Shown one piece after another: positions 1 to 6,045 of a stretch of DNA of 9,072 nucleotides. A model generated the notes under the pieces. The model was not told the origin of the DNA. It worked only from the letters and a program-made list of their open reading frames with translations, and did no database searches. Numbering within the stretch: position 1 is the first letter of the stretch; each line of letters starts with the position of its first letter. The stretch comes from CAZCGA01 sp964498075 (GTDB lineage: Bacteria; Desulfobacterota; Binatia; HRBIN30): positions 1 to 9,072 of the forward strand of contig CAZCGA010000202.1 of assembly GCA_964498075.1 (NCBI GenBank). The letters are read 5' to 3'. The position numbers were made by a program, and so were the translations under genes.

Positions 1-406
1 GTGCACGTTCGCCAGCGAGGCCGGCCGCCGCTGCCCGGCGCGCACCCGCCTCGAGTTCGATCACGTCGACCCGGTGGCGCGCGGTGGCCGGGCGACGGCC
101 GAGGGCATGCGGCTGCGGTGCCGGGCGCACAATCAGTACGCCGCCGAGTGCACGTTCGGGGTTGGGTTCATGAGCCAGAAGCGAGCCACGGCAAGAGACG
201 CTTCGGCGGCGCGCGCACGGGCCGCCGCGGAGGTGATCCCGTGGCTCCGGCAGCTCGGGTTCCGCGCCGACGAGGCGCGCCGTGCGGCGGCGCGCTGCGA
301 GACCCTCCCCGAGGCCCCGCTCGATCAGCGGGTGCGCGTCGCGCTGTCCTTCTTTGCGAAGCGTCCTCAGGGCCGAGCCGCGGGGTTCCTGCCGACAGCG
401 ACGTGA
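1..406 (+). CDS. HNH endonuclease with C-terminal UBA/RuvA-like helical domain, 5' partial
   Basis: The reading frame is open from base 2 to a TGA at 404-406; the start lies before the window, leaving 134 visible residues. The first 60 residues form an HNH nuclease module. A Cys pair (CTF and RRCPA) precedes FDHVDPVARGG, whose DH (His codon 62-64) is the first His of the motif. LRCRAHN (His-Asn codons 128-133) closes it, followed by AECTFG. HNH domains cut DNA with one divalent metal. A basic linker (MSQKR) leads to a helical segment (AAEVIPWLRQLGFRADEARRAAARC, in part) that resembles the RuvA C-terminal/UBA-like three-helix fold, which in RuvA contacts a partner protein. This two-part layout is familiar from HNH proteins of GC-rich uncultured bacteria. 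The substrate is unknown; it could be a domesticated homing-type or defence nuclease. The HNH assignment is confident, the tail domain moderate. Confidence 0.8.
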   Translation, partial: CTFASEAGRRCPARTRLEFDHVDPVARGGRATAEGMRLRCRAHNQYAAECTFGVGFMSQKRATARDASAARARAAAEVIPWLRQLGFRADEARRAAARCETLPEAPLDQRVRVALSFFAKRPQGRAAGFLPTAT

Positions 407-627
407 CCCGCCCGAGCGGGCGACGGCAGGACATCGAGGCCTGCCCGGGCCGCATCGCCGGACGCGGTTGGGCTCGGCGCCTCTTCCTTGCCCACACGGT
501 TCCGTCAAGCTCCTTTTCTCTGTTCCCGCGTCCGTGTGTCGGCTAGCTTTCGCATGCTCCGCATGCCAACCATGGCACACGCCATAAGGTGGAGTTGTCG
601 CTGCGTCACGCGAGCTGTCAGGGAGCC
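407..627 (+). other. Non-coding leader between the HNH gene and the restriction-modification gene
   Basis: No convincing gene is seen here in any frame. Just after the HNH stop lies a short GC stem-loop (409-422, arms CGCCC and GGGCG, loop GAGC) with no T-run after it, so it is only a weak terminator candidate. Bases 484-550 are more pyrimidine-rich and less GC-rich than the surroundings, and the promoter of the downstream gene probably lies there. I could not pick a clear -35/-10 pair. Bases 552-585 contain the phased CATG sites and a small inverted repeat, listed separately. Confidence 0.5.
552..585. promoter_or_regulatory. Three CATG palindromes at exact 9-bp spacing plus overlapping inverted repeat; candidate operator
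   Basis: CATG occurs at 553-556, 562-565 and 571-574, each start 9 bp after the last. The first two sit in GCATGC and the third in CCATGG, so each unit is a 6-bp palindrome. The third overlaps an inverted repeat, ATGGC (572-576) and GCCAT (581-585) around an ACAC loop. That repeat ends four bases before the GTG at 589 and about 40 bases before the ATG at 628. Many restriction-modification genes are controlled through small symmetric operators in the leader, so an operator or RNA-hairpin role is possible. The regular spacing is seen directly; the regulatory role is inference. Confidence 0.3.
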
Positions 628-3600
628 ATGCAGAAGAACCTCGTAGAGCGTTACCTCACGGACATCGGGGAAATCCGGGGCACGAGGTCCAATGTGCCGG
701 AGACGTCGTTCTATCCAGCATTGGAGCGGCTGCTCTCTGACATCGGAAGAACGCTTTCTCCCAAGGTTCGCTGCGTGATCCATCTCGCCAACCGAGGCGC
801 GGGGCTGCCTGACGGCGGCTTGTTCACTGCCGACCAGTTTCGCCGGAAGACGCACGACGCGGACGCCACGGGGAAGCCCTTCCTGGTTGAGAACCCGTCG
901 CGCGGCGCGATCGAGGCCAAGGCGCCGGATGAAGAAGTCCGGGAGGTGGCCGGGACCGAGCAGGTGGAGCGGTACTTGATGCGGTACGGCATGGTGCTCG
1001 TTACCAACTTCCGCGCCTTCGATCTCATTGGCAAAGGTTCGTCGGGGCAGCCGCGCGTCTTGGAATCCTTCTCGCTGGCCGACTCGGAGAGCGAGTTCTG
1101 GCGTCTGACGCTTCATCCGCGGCAGGCGGCAGCGGCCCATGGCGAACGCATGCTGGAATGCCTGAAGCGTGTGCTCCTCCACAATGCCCCGCTGGCCGCG
1201 CCGCAAGACGTGGCCGGCATACTCGCGTCCTACGCTCATGACGCGCGGCTTCGCATCGAACGGGTTGATCTCCCGGCCCTGACCAGCCTTCGGCAGGCAC
1301 TCGAAGATGCCCTTGGTCTGCGCTTCGAGGGCGAGAAGGGCGAGCATTTCTTTCGCTCGACGCTCATTCAAACGCTCTTCTACGGCGTGTTCTCAGCGTG
1401 GGTTCTGTGGGCGCGACGGCGTGACGCCAAGCCCAACGCAGGGACCGGTTTTGCTGATGCCCTCCGCGAGAGTGGAGCGCCGTACGCAGTCACGGGGGAT
1501 TTCGACTGGCGTTCCGCTCACTACCTCCTGCGCGTGCCCATGCTCCGCGGCCTTTTCGTTCAGGTCGCTGACCCCGCCCGTCTCGGTGCGCTGGGCCTGA
1601 TCGAAGTTCTCGACTGGACCGCCGCCACCCTGAATCGCGTGGACCGCGCCGAGTTCTTCAAGTCCTTCGACGAGGGGCACGCTGTCCAGTACTTCTACGA
1701 GCCCTTCCTGCACGCGTTCGATCCCGAACTGCGCAAGGAACTCGGTGTCTGGTATACGCCCGAAGAGATCGTCCGCTACCAGGTCGAACGCGTGGACACC
1801 GTCCTCCGCTCCGAGCTCGGGCTCGCCGACGGACTCGCAGACCCGAAGGTGGTCGTCCTCGATCCCTGTTGCGGCACGGGCGCCTACCTGCGGGCCGTCC
1901 TCCGCCGCATCGCCGCCACCCTCCACGACAAGGGTGGCGACGCTCTGGTCGCGAATGATCTCAAGAAAGCCGCGATGGAGCGCATCTTCGGCTTCGAGAT
2001 CTTGCCCGCGCCATTCGTCATTGCGCATCTCCAACTTGGGTTGGAGCTCGAAACCCTCGGTGCGCCATTGAACGACCGCAGCGATCCGCCCGAACGCGCC
2101 GGGGTCTATCTGACCAACGCCCTCACCGGCTGGGAGCCGCCCAGGGAAAAGCCGAAACAGATTGCCTTCCCGGGTTTCGACGACGAACGCGATGCGGCCG
2201 GCAAAGTGAAGCAGGAGAAGCCCATTCTCGTCATCCTTGGCAACCCGCCCTACAACGCGTTCGCCGGCGTCAGTCCCGAGGAAGAGGACGGCCTGGTTGA
2301 ACCGTACAAGAAGGGCCTGATCTCCGAATGGGGCATCAAGAAGTTCAATCTGGACGACCTCTACATCCGGTTCTTCCGCCTCGCCGAAAAGCGCATCGCC
2401 GAGCATGGCGGGCGCGGCGTGGTGTCGTTCATCTCGAATCACTCCTGGATCAGCGATCCGTCCTTCGTCGTTCTACGGCGGCACCTGCTCGACTCCTTCG
2501 ACCGTTTCTGGATCGAGAACATGCACGGAAACCGGAAGATCTCGGAATACGCACCGGATGGCCGCACCAGCGAAACCGTCTTTGCGATCTCCGGCTTTTC
2601 GGTTGGCATCCAGCAGGGCGTTGCCATCTCGCTGTGGGTGAAACACGCGAAACGCGAAGGCGAGCCGGTTGTGCGTTTCCGAGATGACCTTGCTGATGCC
2701 AGGGCCGTCGAGCGTCGGGCGCGCCTCCTGGCTAGCCTCGACGCTACGGACTTCGACGCGCAATACAAGACTTCCAACCCTCGGAAGGACAACCGCTGGA
2801 GTCTCCGACCCTCAGACATCGCGAACTCGTATCTTGGGTGGCCCTCTCTGGCTGAGCTGTCAGGTCGCCCACCATTCGCAGGAATCGCGGAAGATCGAGC
2901 GAAGGCGCTGATCAACTTGGATCCGAACATTCTCGATCATCGAATGCGCCTGTACTTCAGCAGATCAGTTGAGTGGGATGAAGTCCGTGCGCTCGGAACT
3001 GGTCTCACGAAGGACGTTCCCCGATTTGACGCTAAGAAGTGCCGCGACAAGTTGCTGGTCAACGAGGAATTCGATCCCGCCAGACTCTTGCCGTTCGCGA
3101 TGCGGCCGTTCGATCTCCAATGGTGCTACTACTCTCCTGTTCGTCCCCTTTGGAGGGAGCCGCGCCCGGACTACTGGGCGAATTATGCACCTGGAGCTCC
3201 AGCATTAGTGACCCGCTTCAAGGGCACACGAGCCAACGAAGGCCCACCTCTCGCCTTCGCGCGACAACTCTGTGACTACCACATGATGCCGCCAAATTCA
3301 TCGGTGTTTCCGATGGCATTTGCGCCACGAACTGCGGCATTGCCTCCAAGACTGTTTCACGACACGGCATCAAGCCGCGGCGTCCCCAACCTCGCTCCCG
3401 CCGCTCGGGCATATCTGGCGTCGCTCGGCCTGCCTGATCCGGACACCGATCAACAGGCCGCCGAACTGATCTGGTATCACGCACTGGCCATCGGCTATTC
3501 GCCCGTCTATCTCGCCGAGAACGCCGACGGCATCCGACAGGACTGGCCGAGGATTCCGCTTCCGCAGGCGAAGGACTTGCTGCTCGCCTCCGCGGCCCTT

Positions 3601-4092
3601 GGGCGACAGGTGGCGGCACTGCTCGACACGGAAGCGCCGGTCCCCGGCGTGACCGCCGGCAAGATTCAAGACGAACTGAAGCTCATCGCGGTCTTTCAGC
3701 GCGTGGACGAGAAATCGGCGAGACCCGAGGCCGGCGACCTGGATCTGACCGCCGGCTGGGGCCATGCCGGCAAGGGCGGCGTGACCATGCCGGGAAAAGG
3801 AAAACTGATTCGGCGCGACGACGGCGCCTGCGACATATTCCTCAACGACGTCGCATGCTGGCGGAACGTACCCGAGACAGTGTGGGACTACACCATCGGA
3901 GGCTACCAAGTCATCAAGAAGTGGCTGTCGTACCGCGAGAAACCACTGCTTGGCCGAGGCTTCACGCCTGACGAAGTCCGGTACGTGACGGAAATGGCGC
4001 GCCGCCTCGCGGCGCTCGTTGCGCTTGAGCCGAGGTTGGACGAGAACTACGGGAACGTCATCAAACGCACTTACATGTGGCCGAAAGCGTAG
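628..4092 (+). CDS. Single-chain restriction-modification enzyme: PD-ExK nuclease, N6-adenine methyltransferase and type ISP-like specificity domain, no helicase
   Basis: This predicted enzyme methylates adenine in its DNA target using S-adenosylmethionine and cuts unmodified DNA. Residues are numbered from the GTG at 589. Residues 15-150 look like an HsdR/Mrr-type nuclease: PD at 74-75, E109-A-K111, and QVERY (125-129), matching the QxxxY motif of type I HsdR. Residues about 180-375 are a helical connector. The methyltransferase starts at GVWYTPEEIVRY (386-397), with motif I DPCCGTGAY (425-433), GFEILPAPF (468-476) and catalytic NPPY (552-555). Residues about 640-1165 resemble the LlaBIII/LlaGI-type specificity region (HGNRKISEYAPDG, GYSPVY, DWPRIPLP, LSYREKPLLGRGFTPDE). 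Type ISP enzymes carry a RecA-like helicase after the nuclease; no Walker A motif is seen here, and the length (1154-1167 aa) is too short for one. I chose ATG 628 because MQKNLVERYL starts like relatives and AGGGAG lies just upstream; GTG 589, with AAGG directly before it, would add 13 residues. No separate methylase, specificity or restriction gene sits beside it. Confidence 0.85.
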   Translation: MQKNLVERYLTDIGEIRGTRSNVPETSFYPALERLLSDIGRTLSPKVRCVIHLANRGAGLPDGGLFTADQFRRKTHDADATGKPFLVENPSRGAIEAKAPDEEVREVAGTEQVERYLMRYGMVLVTNFRAFDLIGKGSSGQPRVLESFSLADSESEFWRLTLHPRQAAAAHGERMLECLKRVLLHNAPLAAPQDVAGILASYAHDARLRIERVDLPALTSLRQALEDALGLRFEGEKGEHFFRSTLIQTLFYGVFSAWVLWARRRDAKPNAGTGFADALRESGAPYAVTGDFDWRSAHYLLRVPMLRGLFVQVADPARLGALGLIEVLDWTAATLNRVDRAEFFKSFDEGHAVQYFYEPFLHAFDPELRKELGVWYTPEEIVRYQVERVDTVLRSELGLADGLADPKVVVLDPCCGTGAYLRAVLRRIAATLHDKGGDALVANDLKKAAMERIFGFEILPAPFVIAHLQLGLELETLGAPLNDRSDPPERAGVYLTNALTGWEPPREKPKQIAFPGFDDERDAAGKVKQEKPILVILGNPPYNAFAGVSPEEEDGLVEPYKKGLISEWGIKKFNLDDLYIRFFRLAEKRIAEHGGRGVVSFISNHSWISDPSFVVLRRHLLDSFDRFWIENMHGNRKISEYAPDGRTSETVFAISGFSVGIQQGVAISLWVKHAKREGEPVVRFRDDLADARAVERRARLLASLDATDFDAQYKTSNPRKDNRWSLRPSDIANSYLGWPSLAELSGRPPFAGIAEDRAKALINLDPNILDHRMRLYFSRSVEWDEVRALGTGLTKDVPRFDAKKCRDKLLVNEEFDPARLLPFAMRPFDLQWCYYSPVRPLWREPRPDYWANYAPGAPALVTRFKGTRANEGPPLAFARQLCDYHMMPPNSSVFPMAFAPRTAALPPRLFHDTASSRGVPNLAPAARAYLASLGLPDPDTDQQAAELIWYHALAIGYSPVYLAENADGIRQDWPRIPLPQAKDLLLASAALGRQVAALLDTEAPVPGVTAGKIQDELKLIAVFQRVDEKSARPEAGDLDLTAGWGHAGKGGVTMPGKGKLIRRDDGACDIFLNDVACWRNVPETVWDYTIGGYQVIKKWLSYREKPLLGRGFTPDEVRYVTEMARRLAALVALEPRLDENYGNVIKRTYMWPKA

Positions 4093-4206
4093 CGATGGCG
4101 ATGTACTACATGGTGAAGGTGTAGCCGTAGTATCTTGCCGGCGCTCGGCCGCCCCGCGCGCGCAGATCCCGACTGCCGGGCCGACAAGCGTCTCGAGAGG
4201 CCGCCC
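4093..4206 (+). other. Short intergenic spacer between the restriction-modification gene and the membrane protein gene
   Basis: This 114-bp gap holds no recognisable gene. A nine-codon open frame (ATG 4095 to TAG 4124) and an odd palindrome, ATGTA-C-TACAT, at 4101-4111 are present but have no further support. A clear T-run terminator is not seen. The final bases (GAGAGG at about 4195-4200) serve as the ribosome binding site of the next gene. Confidence 0.4.
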
Positions 4207-5268
4207 ATGACCGCCCACAATTCCCCGGATCCCGAATCGGAGCGGCGCGATCCCGCCGCCGGCGCACCCCGCCCGCGGCATCGCGTCGTGGAATACTTCA
4301 ATCTCCTCGACCTCGGCCGCCCAGGGCGCATCGTCCTCTTTCAGACCGGGCTGATGGCGATCGCCACCCTGCTCCTGCTCGTCATCGCGCACCAGATCGG
4401 CCTGCGCGATCCGGTACTTTCCCTGAGCGCCGCTCAGCACGAGACTCTCGACCGCGCCGTGCTCGATAGCTTCCGGCTGGAGCACGAGGTCTGGGCCCGG
4501 ATTGCTTGGGGCGCGATCGCGCTGCTCTTCTACGGGGTCGGCGTCGCGGCGGTGGGGAACGCGCTCCGGATCACCGCCCACTCGCTCCGCGACCGGGATG
4601 ACGCACGCGCCTTGCTGGTCTTCGTTCTCGTGGCCGTGGTCGTCGGCTTCATGATCTGGGGTGGCATCGAATGGAACGTTCACTGGGGACCGCCCGTGCT
4701 CGGCCAGCTGCTGCACTCGATGTTCGAGCACCGCCACCTGAGGGGCGTGCTCCACGCGCTCGGTGTCATGAACGGGCTTGCGGGAGGGACCGCGATCGCG
4801 ACCTTCTGGGCGTGCGCGGCGACCGTTTTCGCCCCCGTGGGCGAAAGCAGATGGACGGAGCAGGAGCTCGGACGGCGATTGAGCTGGCTGCGATCCCTGT
4901 TGCTGCTCGGCGCCTCGCTCCTGACGCTCGGTGTGATGAGCATCGGCCTCATCTACCGGTGGATGGCTGCCTACGTGCCGCCGACGATGGGACTCGACAT
5001 CGGTCGAATCGGCGAGGGAGCGACGGTCGGGGTCGGAGTCGTGTGCTCGGCGGCGCTGTTTGTCTCCTACGTACCACCGGCGCTGGCGCTGCGGGGAAAG
5101 GCCGAATCGCTCGCACCCGGCAAGACGAACAAGGAACGCCAGGACTGGCTCAAGGACAACGGCTTCGCCCTCACGCCGCTCGATGTCGCCCTGCGCCTGG
5201 GCTCGGCGCTCGCTCCGCTCGTACTCGGCAGCCAGTTGCCATCGTTCCTCTCGTCGATGCCGGGCTAG
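4207..5268 (+). CDS. Multi-pass membrane protein of unknown function (about six helices)
   Basis: I do not recognise a family. The ATG at 4207 is chosen because GAGAGG lies about 6 nt upstream; a TTG at 4135 in the same frame would only add an Arg/Pro-rich, non-membrane stretch. The 353-residue product starts with a polar, proline- and arginine-rich segment (1-40). Hydrophobic helices follow at about 41-62, 96-120, 134-154, 183-209, 228-256 and 272-296. The soluble tail (297-353) contains DWLKDNGFALTPLDVALRLG. No signal peptide is evident, so inner-membrane insertion through the first helix is likely. The loop between helices 3 and 4 is rich in histidine (H159, H170, H175, H177, H183) with E174, which could bind a metal or haem; this is inference only. 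The gene runs in the same direction as the restriction-modification gene 114 bp upstream and the acetyltransferase downstream, but no functional link is shown. Confidence 0.7.
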   Translation: MTAHNSPDPESERRDPAAGAPRPRHRVVEYFNLLDLGRPGRIVLFQTGLMAIATLLLLVIAHQIGLRDPVLSLSAAQHETLDRAVLDSFRLEHEVWARIAWGAIALLFYGVGVAAVGNALRITAHSLRDRDDARALLVFVLVAVVVGFMIWGGIEWNVHWGPPVLGQLLHSMFEHRHLRGVLHALGVMNGLAGGTAIATFWACAATVFAPVGESRWTEQELGRRLSWLRSLLLLGASLLTLGVMSIGLIYRWMAAYVPPTMGLDIGRIGEGATVGVGVVCSAALFVSYVPPALALRGKAESLAPGKTNKERQDWLKDNGFALTPLDVALRLGSALAPLVLGSQLPSFLSSMPG

Positions 5269-5274
5269 GTGATG

Positions 5275-5298
5275 GCCGTGGCCGCGGGGTTCCACGGC
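5275..5298. other. Stem-loop after the membrane protein gene; weak terminator candidate
   Basis: GCCGTGG (5275-5281) and CCACGGC (5292-5298) form a perfect 7-bp stem around a 10-nt loop, starting 6 bases after the stop codon of the membrane protein gene. The following bases (GTCGGTCTCG) are not a T-run, so a standard intrinsic terminator is not demonstrated. The stem could instead protect the 3' end of the transcript. The remaining bases to 5399 hold nothing I can name. Confidence 0.3.
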
Positions 5299-5399
5299 GT
5301 CGGTCTCGCCGCCTGGGGGCGCCATCCCGGCCCGCGCATCGAGCGCTCGATTCCGGGTTCTGCCTCGAGCCGCCGGGTCGGCTGACCCTGCCCACCTCG

Positions 5400-5996
5400 A
5401 TGCGGTTCGAACCTGTGTTTCTCGACGGCGCTCGCGTCCGCATGGAGCCGCTCTCGATGGAGCGTCACTTCGAGGGCCTGTGCGAGATCGGGATCGATCC
5501 CGACCTGTGGCGATGGACGACCTCGATCGTGCGCACGCGCGATGACCTGAGGTGCTACCTCGAGACCGCGCTGAGCGAGCAGAGCGAAGGCCGCTCGCTC
5601 CCGTTCGCGACGGTGGACAAGCCGAGCGGCCGGATCGCGGGTTGCACGCGCTACGGCTGCATCGACCGCCTCAACCGCCGGGTCGAGATCGGCTGGACGT
5701 GGGTGGGCAGCCCTTTCCAGCGCACGCACGTCAACTCCGAGGCCAAGTACCTCATGTTCCGCCACGCGTTTGAGGCGCTGGGCTGCGTCCGGGTCGAGCT
5801 CAAGACCAACGTGCTCAATCGGCGCTCGCGCGACGCCATGCTGCGCATCGGCTGCGTCGAGGAGGGCGTGCTGCGCAAGCACGCGGTGCGCGACGATGGG
5901 GTGTGGCGCGACACCGTCTACTACAGCGTGCTCGACGACGAGTGGCCGGGGGTGAAGTCCCGGCTCGAGGCGATGATGGAACGGGGCGCGGGGTAG
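5400..5996 (+). CDS. GNAT-family N-acetyltransferase (RimJ/RimL-like)
   Basis: This 198-residue protein has the usual length and order of a GNAT_3/RimJ-RimL-type acetyltransferase, which moves an acetyl group from acetyl-CoA to an amine on a protein or small molecule. Residues 1-25 give the opening strand (FLDGARVRMEPLSMERH). Residues 66-90 give the central strands (LPFATVDKPSGRIAGCTRY), and EIGWTWV (96-102) is the strand that lines the acetyl-CoA site. The segment that usually reads Q/R-x-x-G-x-G/A is SPFQRTHVNSEAKYLMF (104-120), a variant I associate with one GNAT subgroup. The C-terminal part is typical: AFEALGCVRVELKT (123-136), VLNRRSRDAMLRIG (138-151) and EEGVLRKH (154-161). ATG 5400 fits the family's N-terminus, though no Shine-Dalgarno sequence precedes it (the upstream bases are C-rich). 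The substrate cannot be told. The gene converges with the dehydrogenase gene on the other strand. Confidence 0.85.
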   Translation: MRFEPVFLDGARVRMEPLSMERHFEGLCEIGIDPDLWRWTTSIVRTRDDLRCYLETALSEQSEGRSLPFATVDKPSGRIAGCTRYGCIDRLNRRVEIGWTWVGSPFQRTHVNSEAKYLMFRHAFEALGCVRVELKTNVLNRRSRDAMLRIGCVEEGVLRKHAVRDDGVWRDTVYYSVLDDEWPGVKSRLEAMMERGAG

Positions 5997-6045
5997 CGAA
6001 GCCGGCAGGGCGCGTGGCGCCGCCTCGCGTGGACGCGCTTCGCTA
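5994..6045. terminator. Perfect 9-bp inverted repeat spanning the convergent gene ends; candidate bidirectional terminator
   Basis: TAGCGAAGC (5994-6002) is the exact reverse complement of GCTTCGCTA (6037-6045). The first three bases of the left arm are the stop codon of the acetyltransferase gene. The last three of the right arm are the stop codon of the dehydrogenase gene on the opposite strand, so both messages end TAG-CGAAGC. Between the arms lie smaller stems: GGCGC (6009-6013) with GCGCC (6017-6021), and CGCGT (6026-6030) with ACGCG (6033-6037). A structured element between convergent genes often acts as a two-way terminator or 3'-end stabiliser. No T-run follows, so standard intrinsic termination is uncertain. 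Confidence 0.4.

Noticed and set aside
409..422. CGCCC-GAGC-GGGCG stem-loop as terminator of the HNH gene
   Set aside because: A 5-bp GC stem is common by chance at this base composition, and no T-run follows; noted only as a weak candidate.
1..546. Long open frame starting GTG at base 1, rich in Arg, Gly and Pro
   Set aside because: It overlaps the HNH gene in another frame and shows no domain; high GC keeps the frame open. The HNH motif residues lie in the frame starting at base 2.
573..588. TGGCAC resembling the -24 half of a sigma-54 promoter
   Set aside because: The matching TTGC-type -12 element is missing at the right distance, and the site sits at the ribosome binding region of the GTG start.
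1393..2442. 349-codon open frame on the minus strand
   Set aside because: It is opposite the methyltransferase core, which carries clear catalytic motifs on the plus strand; no family is recognisable on the minus strand.
589..4092. BREX PglX or DISARM DrmMI identity for the methyltransferase gene
   Set aside because: Neither BREX nor DISARM partner genes (PglZ, BrxC, DrmA, DrmB, SNF2 helicase) are in the window, and the N-terminal nuclease module with the QxxxY motif fits a stand-alone restriction enzyme better.
4095..4124. Nine-codon open frame (MAMYYMVKV) after the restriction-modification gene
   Set aside because: It is too short, with no clear ribosome binding site and no recognisable pattern; it probably arises by chance.
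3370..5325. 651-codon open frame on the minus strand
   Set aside because: It is antisense to the end of the restriction-modification gene and the whole membrane protein gene, both better supported. The product is Arg/Glu/His-rich without a recognisable domain, as expected for the reverse of GC-rich coding DNA.
4671..5399. N-terminal extension of the acetyltransferase frame back to 4671
   Set aside because: It overlaps the membrane protein gene out of frame and is low-complexity Arg/Ala/Gly sequence; the GNAT fold starts at the ATG at 5400.
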